From Pseudomonadales bacterium (lineage in GTDB: Bacteria > Pseudomonadota > Gammaproteobacteria > Pseudomonadales > Azotimanducaceae): 62,314 nucleotides of DNA. The notes under the pieces are model-generated. The model did not search any database, was not told the DNA's origin, and saw only the letters and a list, made by a program, of their open reading frames with translations. The DNA lies in the NCBI GenBank assembly GCA_024234635.1, contig JACKNX010000020.1, forward strand, positions 1 through 62,314. The letters run 5' to 3'. How positions within the stretch are numbered: the stretch's first letter is position 1; each line of letters opens with the position of its first letter. Both the position numbers and the translations under genes were made by a program. This document shows, one piece after another, positions 1 to 8,800 of this stretch.

Positions 1-1935
1 GGGATTCGTGAAAAATACCCGCCCGCCGTTGATGCGCGCAATCTCGTCCATGAACGCCTTCAGGTAGTAGCTCTGTTCGAGCATGAAGGTGTTGATGGCA
101 ATGCCGCGCGTGGTGCAATGCTTTACCGCCCGGAACGTGGCGCGGATGGTCTGGGGCGTCGGCGGGTAGGCGAATACCGCTTCGCCGTTCTCCAGATGCG
201 CCGTCGGTTCCCCGTCCGAAATCATGATGATCTGTTTGCTGCCGGTGGGGTGCCTGGCGAGCAGTTTTTCGGCCAGCAGCAGCGCATGCTGCATGTTCGT
301 GCCGAGCACGTATTCGTCCCATTGCAGGTACGGCAGGTCGTGTGGCTTCAGTTCCTTGGCATAGGCGGCGAAGCCGATGATGTAGAAGCTGTCCTTGGGA
401 TACTGGCTCGTGATCAGGTTGTGCAGGGCCAGCGCGACCTTCTTGGCGGCCTGAAACGAGCCGCGCAACGCCATGGACCAGGACAGATCGACCAGCATTG
501 CGGTTGCCGTGGATGTCACCAGCTCGCTGCGGTAGATCTCGAAGTCATCCGGCCGGAGCTGCAATGGCGTGCGTGGGCCCTGCCTGTCGATGGCGTTGCG
601 GAGTGTTCGGGGCATGTGCAGGTGGAAAGGATCGCCGAATTCGTAGGGTTTGGTGTCTTCCAGGCGTTCGCCGAAACGTCCCTCTTCCGGCACGGCGTGA
701 TTGCCCAGGTTCTGCTTTTTCAGCCGGGCATAGATTTCACCCAGTGCCTTCTGGCCGATGACGCGCGATCCGCGCGGTGTCAGTTCAAACCGGTTGTCGT
801 CGGTGGGGCGGATGTAACCCGCATCCTCCAGTGCCTTGAGCAATGACTTGAGCTGATCAAGATCGTCCGCGGCCTCATCGCCCAGGAGCTTGCGCAACAG
901 GTCGTCATCAACTTTGTCGAGGTTCCCGTGGCGCTCGGCGTCAGCCAGCTGGTTGAGCATATCGTCGGTGGCGGACAGCTCGCGCATCAACTGGCGCGCG
1001 GCATCCATGTCCATGGACTCGTCGCCGCCGAAGCGATACTGCCCGCCGCCGCCATCATTGAGACCAAGCATCTCCGCCAGACGCTGCATTTCCCGGTTCA
1101 GACCGGGATCGCCAAAGCGACCCGCCATCAGGGCTTCGAGTTGCGCGCGTTGTTCCGGCGACATGGAGTTGAGCAGGGATTGTGATGCGGCCATCTGCTC
1201 CTGCATCTGTCGCACCAGGTCGTCGAGCGTCTGTGGCGGGTTGTCGCCGAACATGTCGCCGAATTTCTCCATGAATTCCTCGAACCCCGGATCCTCGCCG
1301 TTCTCCTGACGCTCCAGCATGTCGTTGAGGTTCTTCATCATGTCCTTCATGCGTTCGAGGTCGCCATCGGACATGTTCTTCAGCATGCGTTCGATATCCT
1401 CGAAGAACGTCGATGCCATGGATTTGCGCAGATCGTTGAGCAGCTCGAGGAACTTGCGCTGGGCATCGGGATTGAGGAATTCGTATTTTTCGAGAGCGTT
1501 GACCTGGCTGGCCAGATCCTTCGGCAGGGCATCCAGCGTTTCGCTGTTGCGCTGGGCCACCTGTTTGAGCACGGAATCGGAGAAGGCATTTTCTCCATCC
1601 GCCGGTTTATCGAGCCATTCCTGAATGCGTTCGCGCTCCATGCGCAGTACTTCGTCAAGCTTCTCGCGAAATTCCTCGAGCACCCCGTCGAGGTTGTAGC
1701 GCGACAGCGCCTGTCGCTTGCGGTCCCGCAACTGGCGCATCATCTCGCGCAGACCCTTCAGATAGCCGCCCTGCGGAATCTTCATGCCGCGTGAGGCGAG
1801 GTTGCGCATGGCCCACCGCAGATCGCCGTATTCCATCAGGTCATTGGCGAGCGCCCCCATGATCTCATCCGGATCCAGCGGCGAACGCTGGGAGCCATCC
1901 CAGGCGGAGAATCGATGGCGTCGTGGCAGCTTCAT
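1..1935 (-). CDS. VWA-domain protein, partner of a MoxR ATPase (3' end outside window)
   Basis: The reading frame runs from an ATG at 1935 to the left edge with no stop, so 645 codons are visible and the C-terminus is missing. The first ~400 residues are rich in charged, Met- and Gln-containing helices, probably coiled coil. The last ~165 residues form a von Willebrand factor A domain: a MIDAS motif DLSWS sits at about 475-489, followed by the expected alpha/beta pattern with IIMISDGEPT. No signal peptide is visible, so a cytoplasmic location is likely. The start lies 34 bp after the stop of the MoxR-type ATPase, so the two form an operon. MoxR/VWA pairs are known as chaperone-like or metal-insertion modules of the magnesium-chelatase type; the client here is unknown. 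Confidence 0.85.
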   Translation of the reverse strand, partial: MKLPRRHRFSAWDGSQRSPLDPDEIMGALANDLMEYGDLRWAMRNLASRGMKIPQGGYLKGLREMMRQLRDRKRQALSRYNLDGVLEEFREKLDEVLRMERERIQEWLDKPADGENAFSDSVLKQVAQRNSETLDALPKDLASQVNALEKYEFLNPDAQRKFLELLNDLRKSMASTFFEDIERMLKNMSDGDLERMKDMMKNLNDMLERQENGEDPGFEEFMEKFGDMFGDNPPQTLDDLVRQMQEQMAASQSLLNSMSPEQRAQLEALMAGRFGDPGLNREMQRLAEMLGLNDGGGGQYRFGGDESMDMDAARQLMRELSATDDMLNQLADAERHGNLDKVDDDLLRKLLGDEAADDLDQLKSLLKALEDAGYIRPTDDNRFELTPRGSRVIGQKALGEIYARLKKQNLGNHAVPEEGRFGERLEDTKPYEFGDPFHLHMPRTLRNAIDRQGPRTPLQLRPDDFEIYRSELVTSTATAMLVDLSWSMALRGSFQAAKKVALALHNLITSQYPKDSFYIIGFAAYAKELKPHDLPYLQWDEYVLGTNMQHALLLAEKLLARHPTGSKQIIMISDGEPTAHLENGEAVFAYPPTPQTIRATFRAVKHCTTRGIAINTFMLEQSYYLKAFMDEIARINGGRVFFTNP

Positions 1936-1969
1936 GGCAGCCTCCCGGGATTGTCCCGTCGGATACGTG

Positions 1970-3358
1970 TCAGGCGGTGTACGTGCTTCGTCCGGAAACG
2001 GAGTACTTGTTCAGTAGTTTGTGCAGGTGCAGCCCTTCGAGAACAAATTCGACGATGCACGCTTTTACACCCGTACTTTCGTTCGCCAGCACCGCGCCGA
2101 AGCCGGGAACGCGGTCGACGATATCAGCGTAATTCCGTGCCGTGAGCGCCTCACCGGTTTCCACTGCAAGCCCTTCGGCGAAGGCGCCGGCGATGGTGCC
2201 AAGGTCGTTGATATCGTAGTAGCGGTCGAACACGGCTTTGGTGGCGGCGCGGAACAGCTTCTCCGTGATCTTGTCCTCCTGTCCGTCTTCCATGGCTTCA
2301 AATTCCACCTTGCCCTGAAAGGAAGGGGCAATGAACGGCAGATCGGAGATGCGCGGGACGACTTCGGTTTCGCCCAGCGTAAGCGCCCGACGCATGGCGT
2401 TGGCGACCAGCGCTTCGTAGTTGGCGATGGAGGCACGCACGCTGACGCCGGAGCGCTGGTTGATATCCGGCGAGCGTCGCGCGAGATGGCTGATCTCGGC
2501 GATGATTTCCTTCATGAAGACAGGCACGGTGATCGGATAGTCGCCGAGCTCCAGGACTTCGGCCTCCTGCAGCATGATCTCGATTTCCTGATCCACCTGA
2601 TCGGGGTAGTGCGTGCGGATCTGGGCACCGTAGCGATCCTTCAGTGGCGTGATGATGCGGCCGCGGTTTGTGTAGTCTTCCGGGTTGGCGGTGGCGACGA
2701 TGAATACGTCCAGAGGCAGGCGAACCTTGTGGCCCCGAATCTGGATGTCGCGCTCCTCCAGCAGGTTCAACAGGCCCACCTGGATACGTTCGGCCAGGTC
2801 AGGCAGTTCATTGATCGCAAAAATGCCGCGGTTCAGTCGCGGCACCAGACCGAAGTGCAGCGTGAGTTCGTCGGACAGGTAACGTCCCTCGGCCACCTTG
2901 ATGGGGTCGACCTCGCCGATGAGGTCGGCGATCGTGATGTCAGGGGTGGCGAGTTTCTCGCCGTAGCGGTCGTCGCGATGAATCCAGGCGATAGGCGTGG
3001 CGTCGCCGTGCTTCTTCACCAGCTCGCGACCCTGCGCGGTGATCGGATGGAACGGATCCTCGGGAATTTCGGTGCCGGCGATGGACGGTATCCATTCGTC
3101 CAGCAGTTGGGTGAGACTGCGCACGATGCGTGATTTTGCCTGGCCCCGTTCGCCCAGCAGAATGATGTCCTGTTTCCCGAGAATGGCATTCACGAGCTGG
3201 GGAATGACCGTGTCTTCGTAGCCTTTTATACCGGTGAACAGCCGCTCGTGATTCTGCAATTTGCGAATCAGGTTGTTTCGGATTTCCACCTTCACGGGCA
3301 TGGTGCGATGGCCGGATTCCCGGAGTTCGCCGAGGGTTGCGATCGACGGGTGATTCAT
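1970..3358 (-). CDS. MoxR/magnesium-chelatase-type AAA+ ATPase
   Basis: A 462-residue protein. The ATG at 3358 is chosen because AGGAGG lies just upstream; the frame stays open far upstream, but that part is low-complexity and overlaps the ECF41 promoter and the divergent gene. The Walker A loop is GERGQAKS (residues 69-76), with AKS in place of GKS/GKT. The Walker B region reads GIFAINELPDL, followed by a sensor-type VATANPEDY. The C-terminal lid resembles ChlI/BchI and MoxR families. It is the first gene of a two-gene operon with the VWA protein. The family acts as ring-shaped ATPases that remodel a client together with the VWA partner through the MIDAS site. The specific client cannot be told from this sequence. 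Confidence 0.88.
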   Translation of the reverse strand: MNHPSIATLGELRESGHRTMPVKVEIRNNLIRKLQNHERLFTGIKGYEDTVIPQLVNAILGKQDIILLGERGQAKSRIVRSLTQLLDEWIPSIAGTEIPEDPFHPITAQGRELVKKHGDATPIAWIHRDDRYGEKLATPDITIADLIGEVDPIKVAEGRYLSDELTLHFGLVPRLNRGIFAINELPDLAERIQVGLLNLLEERDIQIRGHKVRLPLDVFIVATANPEDYTNRGRIITPLKDRYGAQIRTHYPDQVDQEIEIMLQEAEVLELGDYPITVPVFMKEIIAEISHLARRSPDINQRSGVSVRASIANYEALVANAMRRALTLGETEVVPRISDLPFIAPSFQGKVEFEAMEDGQEDKITEKLFRAATKAVFDRYYDINDLGTIAGAFAEGLAVETGEALTARNYADIVDRVPGFGAVLANESTGVKACIVEFVLEGLHLHKLLNKYSVSGRSTYTA

Positions 3359-3475
3359 GAATGCCTCCTGGATTGCCACCGGTCCAAGGTACGCAATCCG
3401 GGGCGGGATTGGTAGCGCCGGCACCGGGTCGGGCGGGCCGCCCGCGGGCAGGCGAGCGGTTTTTTTTCCATTGGC

Positions 3476-3502
3476 TGTCACAAGTGCCAGCCCAGGAACG
3501 TC
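3476..3502 (+). promoter_or_regulatory. ECF41-type sigma factor promoter
   Basis: TGTCACA at 3476-3482 and CGTC at 3499-3502 are separated by exactly 16 bases. This matches the known ECF41 target promoter TGTCACA-N16-CGTC with no mismatch. It lies about 30 bp before the GTG of the first gene of an operon that ends in an ECF41 sigma gene, so autoregulation is expected. Confidence 0.85.
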
Positions 3503-3533
3503 AATGGCGCAGGAAGGCAACGGGAGATGAAAC

Positions 3534-3938
3534 GTGTGGGTTCGATGGCTGGCCGGACCAGGCGCGTTGGGCCTGGCCGCCAATGGCCTGGACATGCTGC
3601 TTGCGCCGGCGGACCGGTACGCCAGCCTGCCCAGCGCGTCGCATACCGGCCCGTACAATGCGCATTTCGTTCGTGACGTCGGCGCCGCCTGTCTCGCCTG
3701 CGCGGCAGGTATCGGTCTGTGTGCCTGGCGGCCGGCCTGGCGGGTGCCGGCGAGGGGAGTTGCGCTGGTCTCCCTGGGAATACATGCGCGATTGCACAGG
3801 CTGGAATGGGGACATGGCAAACCGTCGGCGACGCACGCGACGCTGGTGCACAGCGTGGGTGTCTGCCTGCTCCCCGTATTGCTTGCTGTCCGGTTGCTTG
3901 CCTCGGCTTTGCGTAGCAACCGGCTCAACCTCGAATGA
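3534..3938 (+). CDS. small four-helix integral membrane protein
   Basis: A 134-residue hydrophobic protein starting at GTG 3534 after a GGGAGATG stretch. It shows about four membrane segments and the motif HFVRDVGAACL, which recalls small DoxX-like or DUF-type membrane proteins, but I cannot name the family. It ends with a hydrophobic helix and a short polar tail. It is the first gene behind the ECF41 promoter and lies 11 bp before the carboxymuconolactone-decarboxylase-like gene, so it is very likely part of the sigma factor's regulon. A role at the membrane, for example sensing or in a redox relay with the CxxC protein downstream, is only inference. Confidence 0.7.
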   Translation: MWVRWLAGPGALGLAANGLDMLLAPADRYASLPSASHTGPYNAHFVRDVGAACLACAAGIGLCAWRPAWRVPARGVALVSLGIHARLHRLEWGHGKPSATHATLVHSVGVCLLPVLLAVRLLASALRSNRLNLE

Positions 3939-3949
3939 AGGAGTGAATC

Positions 3950-4510
3950 ATGTTGAAGTGGATTCTGCACAAAGCGGTCGATGGGGCCACGAAGCGGTTC
4001 AACTACGATGCCGCCTATCTGCACGAGATCCTGGAGGCCACCACACCGGGCTTTCTCAAGTTCCTTCTCGCGCAGCCCCTCAGTCGGCACGATGGAGGAT
4101 TACCGGTGGCGGTGCACTACGCGGCGCGCGTGGTGGCGGTGCGTGCCGAGGACTGTGGACCCTGCGCGCAGCTCGTAGTGGAAATGGCGCGCCAGGATGG
4201 TGTACCCGCGCCGCTGCTGCGGGCGATCGTGGCGCGTGACTTCGCGGCCCTGCCGGCGGAAGTTGTCGAAGCCATGCGTTTTACGGATGCCGTTCTGGCG
4301 CATGCGCCGGCCGATGCGCTGCGAGCAGCGCTGGTTGACCGCTTTGGCGAGCACGGCCTGGTGGCTCTGGCATTCGCCATTGCGCAAACACGTACCTACC
4401 CCACCATCAAGCGCGTGCTGGGGCATGCGCAAACGTGTGAGCGCCTGCGCGTGGATGGCGAACTGGTTGATGCTGCGCGTGCACCCGCAGGCGGGTACGG
4501 CGTCGCATAG
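3950..4510 (+). CDS. carboxymuconolactone decarboxylase/AhpD-like protein (COE gene)
   Basis: A 186-residue all-helical protein with a CxxC pair, EDCGPCAQ (Cys69 and Cys72), in the position used by AhpD-like alkylhydroperoxidases for redox chemistry. An ATG at 3950 follows AAGGAGTG. ECF41 sigma genes are typically linked to a carboxymuconolactone decarboxylase, oxidoreductase or epimerase gene (COE); this is such a partner, 13 bp before the sigma gene. The active-site pair suggests peroxidase or disulfide exchange rather than true carboxymuconolactone decarboxylation. The true substrate of COE proteins is not known. The length fits the AhpD-like family. Confidence 0.82.
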   Translation: MLKWILHKAVDGATKRFNYDAAYLHEILEATTPGFLKFLLAQPLSRHDGGLPVAVHYAARVVAVRAEDCGPCAQLVVEMARQDGVPAPLLRAIVARDFAALPAEVVEAMRFTDAVLAHAPADALRAALVDRFGEHGLVALAFAIAQTRTYPTIKRVLGHAQTCERLRVDGELVDAARAPAGGYGVA

Positions 4511-4523
4511 CGGGGTTCCTGGG

Positions 4524-5417
4524 ATGGTTGACCTGCAAACACGGGAAGCGGTGTTCACCGGCGAGCGGCGTCGTTTGCTCGGACTTGCCTATCGCATGCT
4601 TGGCAGTCGCGACGCTGCCGAGGATGTCCTGCAGGACGCCTGGTTGCGCTGGCAGGTGCTGGACACCCACGACATCGTTTCCCCGCCAGCCTGGCTGACC
4701 ACCCTGGTTTCGCGGCTCTGCCTGGACGAGTTGCGGGCGCGCAAGGTACGCCAGCGTGACTATGTGGGGCCGTGGCTTCCCGAGCCGTGGGAGGCAGAGC
4801 CACCGCCGTCCGCGGGCGATACCGCCAGCGTGGTGGAACTGGCGGACGATCTTTCCATGGCGTTTCTGCTGGTGCTGGAACGCCTGTCCCCCGAGGAGCG
4901 GGCGGCGTTCCTTCTGCACGATGTGTTCGACGTTCCCTTCGCTGCCATTGGGAATGTCGTGGGGCGGCAGGAAGCCACGGTACGGCAGAGTGTGGCGCGG
5001 GCGCGAAAACGCGTGCGTGAGGAAAGACGCCGGTTTCATGCATCGCCAACCGAGCAACGCCGTCTGGCCGAGACCTTTCTTGCCGGGATGGCGCAACGCG
5101 ATGAAGCGGCGTTGCTTGGTCTGTTCCACGAGCGCGTGGTGCTCACCAGTGACGGCGGCGGCAAAGTGCTGGCGGCGCTGCGACCGATTGTGGGTCGGGA
5201 CAAGGTGATCCGGTTCTTTTTCGGCATCACCCGGGATATTTCGCCGGGCGATCTCCGGTTTGAATTCAGATGGTTGAACGATGCGGTGTCACTGGTCGCC
5301 TTCGATGCTCAGGCACAGCCGGTCATTGCGGTGATATTTGAATATGCTGAGGGTCAGGTTGTGCATCTCTATGCAATCCGGAATCCGGACAAGCTGAAGA
5401 AGATGCGGCTGACCTAG
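4524..5417 (+). CDS. ECF41-family RNA polymerase sigma factor with SnoaL-like C-terminal domain
   Basis: A 297-residue sigma-70 factor. Start ATG 4524 gives a normal sigma-2 N-terminus (RRRLLGLAYRMLGSRDAAEDVLQDAWLRW in two overlapping blocks, residues 15-43). Sigma-4 lies at about 110-170. A SnoaL-like domain fills residues 175-297 and carries both ECF41 hallmarks: DGGGK (210-214) in the linker side and NPDKL (287-291) near the end. In ECF41 proteins this fused domain replaces an anti-sigma factor and both activates and restrains the sigma core. The gene closes an operon with the membrane protein and COE gene and is preceded by a perfect ECF41 promoter, so positive feedback is likely. The inducing signal is unknown. 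Confidence 0.93.
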   Translation: MVDLQTREAVFTGERRRLLGLAYRMLGSRDAAEDVLQDAWLRWQVLDTHDIVSPPAWLTTLVSRLCLDELRARKVRQRDYVGPWLPEPWEAEPPPSAGDTASVVELADDLSMAFLLVLERLSPEERAAFLLHDVFDVPFAAIGNVVGRQEATVRQSVARARKRVREERRRFHASPTEQRRLAETFLAGMAQRDEAALLGLFHERVVLTSDGGGKVLAALRPIVGRDKVIRFFFGITRDISPGDLRFEFRWLNDAVSLVAFDAQAQPVIAVIFEYAEGQVVHLYAIRNPDKLKKMRLT

Positions 5418-5861
5418 TGGGCCGCACCTGGAGAGTTGCCGATTCACGGAGAACTGCGGTACCCGGCGCATGCGAATCTACTGCCTCACCCGTCGTGCAG
5501 CTCACCCGTCGTGCAGTTCACGCGTCTCGATCGTTGGCCCAGCGTTGACAGACTGCTGAACTCGATCAATCAAGCATGCGTTCTACAGAGACGGTGAGCT
5601 GTCAAAACCCTGACTGATGATCGGGATGACAGGGAAATCAGAAGACGGGGCTTCGCAACAGGCGTTGCGTGGTGTTCTGGCAGGCATGTGTATTGGGCCT
5701 GAAGTATCGTGGCGTGTGGCTGGGTGTCCAGGGTGGAGTTCTCCAGGGTGGAGAGAAACTCAGCCTGGCCGCCCGGGATTGCGCTCGCGCCTCGCCGCCA
5801 CCTGCTATCCTTCGCCTCCCGTTTTCGCTACCCGCACCCCGATCGAGTGAGACAGCCTCCC
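5418..5861 (+). other. 444-bp intergenic stretch with short direct repeats
   Basis: No convincing gene. It holds a 16-bp tandem duplication (5486-5517) and a 12-bp direct repeat TCCAGGGTGGAG at 5727-5738 and 5742-5753, whose second half can also fold on itself. The promoter of the SNF2 gene probably lies here, but I see no clear -35/-10 pair. The frame open from 5709 into the SNF2 gene has no family support before the GTG at 5862. Confidence 0.5.
5486..5517 (+). repeat. 16-bp tandem direct repeat (2 copies)
   Basis: TCACCCGTCGTGCAGC (5486-5501) is followed directly by TCACCCGTCGTGCAGT (5502-5517), with one difference, and a degenerate third start TCACGCGTC. It lies between the ECF41 operon and the SNF2 gene. 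Function unknown. Confidence 0.8.
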
Positions 5862-8800
5862 GTGAGCACGCCTGAACTGTCGGATGCGCAGCGCGTCATC
5901 GACCGACTCGACCTGCACGCCAGGCGCATTGCGCAGGTCTACGGCATGCTGTTTCCGGTCCCGCCCGCGCAGCGCCGTATCCTGCCGTGGCTGCAGGACG
6001 CGGAAGTGATCTCCCGCCGTCAGGAAACCGGTATGGACCTGCGCGCCATGCTGCTGCGCCTCGAGCGCCTCGGGATTCTCGAGCGACAGAGCCTGGGTGG
6101 CCGGGGTGAGACGTTTCGGCTCAATGAGCCCTTCGCGGCGCCGCTGCTTGCCAGTGCCGTGGCGGACACCGAACTTGTCCCGCTGTTTCAGGTGGTGGCG
6201 CAGGAGTCCTTCCTGTTCGAGTGGCGGACCATACCCGAGAGCTCGGAGATGTTCCTGCGCTGGTCGCTGCTCAGTGGCGACTATCGGTGGCTCAAGAGTT
6301 GCCGGGCACCGCCGCCATGGTATCTGCTGACGGATCCGCCCTTCTGTGCCGCTGTGCGGGATCTGCCTGAATCGGTCGCGGGTCTCGCCATACAGACCTG
6401 CTGTTTCTCGCTTGCGCAGTCCGCGCATCCGGCGGATGAATTCCTTGCCCTGGCAGAGGGCAGACCTTCCCTGTCGCCCGATGCGGCCGCGTCGCTGGCG
6501 TTCATCCGTGTGTTGCAGGGGCACTTCGATTCCACGCTCGCCTGGCTGCGCGCGTTGCCGCGTTCAAGCGGCATGCAGGTCACGGTGGAAAGCACGCAGG
6601 CACTGGTGCACCTGTTGCGGGGAGAGGATGCCGAGGCCTGCGCGGCGGTGGAGCGCGCCATGGAGGCGGAACGCGGCAGTTCGCGCAAGCGTGTGCTGTT
6701 TCCCGAGCAGGAGGCGTTTGCGTTTTCGCTGCTGGCGCTGCTGCGCAGCGGTTCGCCCCCGGCGCTGACCCGATTCCGGGAGTTACTGGCGAACGCACGA
6801 AAGCGTCGACTGGACTCGGAAATCGTCGGCATGCTGGAAATGGCGTCGCAGCTTCTGGGAAGCGAACATCCGCGGCTGCGGGTGACGGACGAGGGCATGG
6901 GGGTGTTGTCGGCGCTCATCGTCGGCTTGCCGCTCTGCTGGACGGACAGCGTGCGCGAACCATTCAATCGCAACTTTGTTGAATCGCTGCAGGTCTTCAT
7001 TCGCGGTGTTGAAGTCTGCGGCTACCGCTGGCTGGCGGCGGAACTGCAGGCAATCGCGAACTGCACGGTCAGTGACGATGGCACAACCTCCGCGCACAAG
7101 GCGCTGGGTGTGATACCGCTTACGCGCGTCATCCCGCGCCTGGAGCAATGGGAGCATGGGCTTGCCGGGCTGGAGGAGCTGGCGCGGGTGGCGAAGGCGC
7201 GACTGCAAACGCCAGTGGACTCCCGTACCGTGCGCATCGCCTGGGTGCTGCAGGACGACCGTCAGTATGGTCTGTGCGTGGAGGCGCGTGAGCAGCGGCT
7301 GCAGGCCTCCGGCTGGACGAAAGGCAAGATCATCGGGCTGAAGAAACTGAAGGAAGCGCCGGGTGACTATCCGGCGCTCACCGCCGCGGATCAGACGCTC
7401 ATCGCTGCCATGGAGCTGACATCGCCCCACTGGTACCAGAAACCGCGCCTGGGTCTGCCACCGGCGGGCTTCGTGCATCTCGTTGGACATCCCCTGGTGT
7501 TCGACGGCAAAGGCGTGGCGCAGTCCGTGGTCAACGACGAGCCGGCGCTCATCGTCGATCAACAGGCGGACGGCACCATCCGCGCGTCCGTGCAGCCGCG
7601 TCCCGAAGGTGGTGCACGCGTTGAGGTTTACTGGAACAAGGCGGAGCGGCGCGTGAGCGTCATGCGGGTCACTGACGATGTACGCAAGGTGCTCGAGATC
7701 GTTCCGGAACAGGGGCTGGTGCTCCCCGACGCCGCCCGCGAACGCCTGCTGGAAGTGATCACGCAACTGGCTGCCGAAATGCCGGTACACACCAACCTCG
7801 CGGGCGCGGAAGGCGTGGCGCGGGAGGTGTCGCCCGACAGCGAGCCCTGGCTGCGGCTCACGGTGGAAGGCGGTGGCCTTAACGTGCAGCTTTATGTCGA
7901 GCCTGTTCCCGGTTCCGGCGTGACGTTTGCGCCGGGAGAGGGCAGCGAACGGTTGTTTGCCCAGATGGAAGGTGAGCGTTTGCGTACCAACCGCGATTTC
8001 AAGGCCGAACTTGCACAGGCGCAGGCGCTGCTGCAACAGGTGCCAGCGCTGGCGGAACTCCCGGAAACGGACTGGCGCGGCGAATGGGTGGAGCCGGATG
8101 CCTGTCTGGAACTCGTCGACGCCCTGCAGCAGGCGGGCGCACGCTGTGTGTGGCCGGAGGGCGAGTCCCTCAGTATCGTCTCGCGACCGTCGGCCAGTTC
8201 ACTGAGCCTCGTGGTGCGTTCGGCGAAGGACTGGTTTTCCGCATCGGGTGAACTGGCGGTGGATGAAAACCGCGCACTGGGCCTTGCCCAGCTCATGAAG
8301 CTGCTTGAGGAGCGACCGCGATCCCGCTTCGTGCCACTCGGCGACGGACAGTTTGTTGCCTTGTCAAAGAGCTTCCGGCGTCAGCTCGACGCCCTGCGTG
8401 GAATTACGCAGGGCGGCGGCAAGAACCTGCGACTGCATCCGTTGGCGGCGCTCGGGCTTGATGATCTGTTCGACGCCGGCACCGTGGATGCGGACGAGGC
8501 CTGGCATGAACTGCGTGAACGCCTGGAGAAGGCGCGTGCCTTCGAACCGGTTGTGCCTGGCACGCTTCAGGCCACGCTGCGTCCGTACCAGGAGGAAGGC
8601 ATTCGCTGGCTCGCCCGTCTCGCGGAATGGGGTGTGGGCGCGTGTCTTGCCGACGACATGGGCCTGGGTAAAACGCTGCAGGTACTCGGCGTACTGTTGT
8701 TGCGCGCAAAAGGCGGGCCGGCGTTGGTAGTGCTACCCACCTCGCTGCTGGACAACTGGCGGCGCGAGGCGCGTCGTTTTGCGCCGACGCTGAACGTGAT

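Noticed and set aside
1970..4090. A 706-codon version of the MoxR frame with a start near 4090
   Set aside because: The added 244 codons are low-complexity, overlap the opposite-strand operon and the ECF41 promoter, and lack a ribosome site; ATG 3358 has AGGAGG in front.
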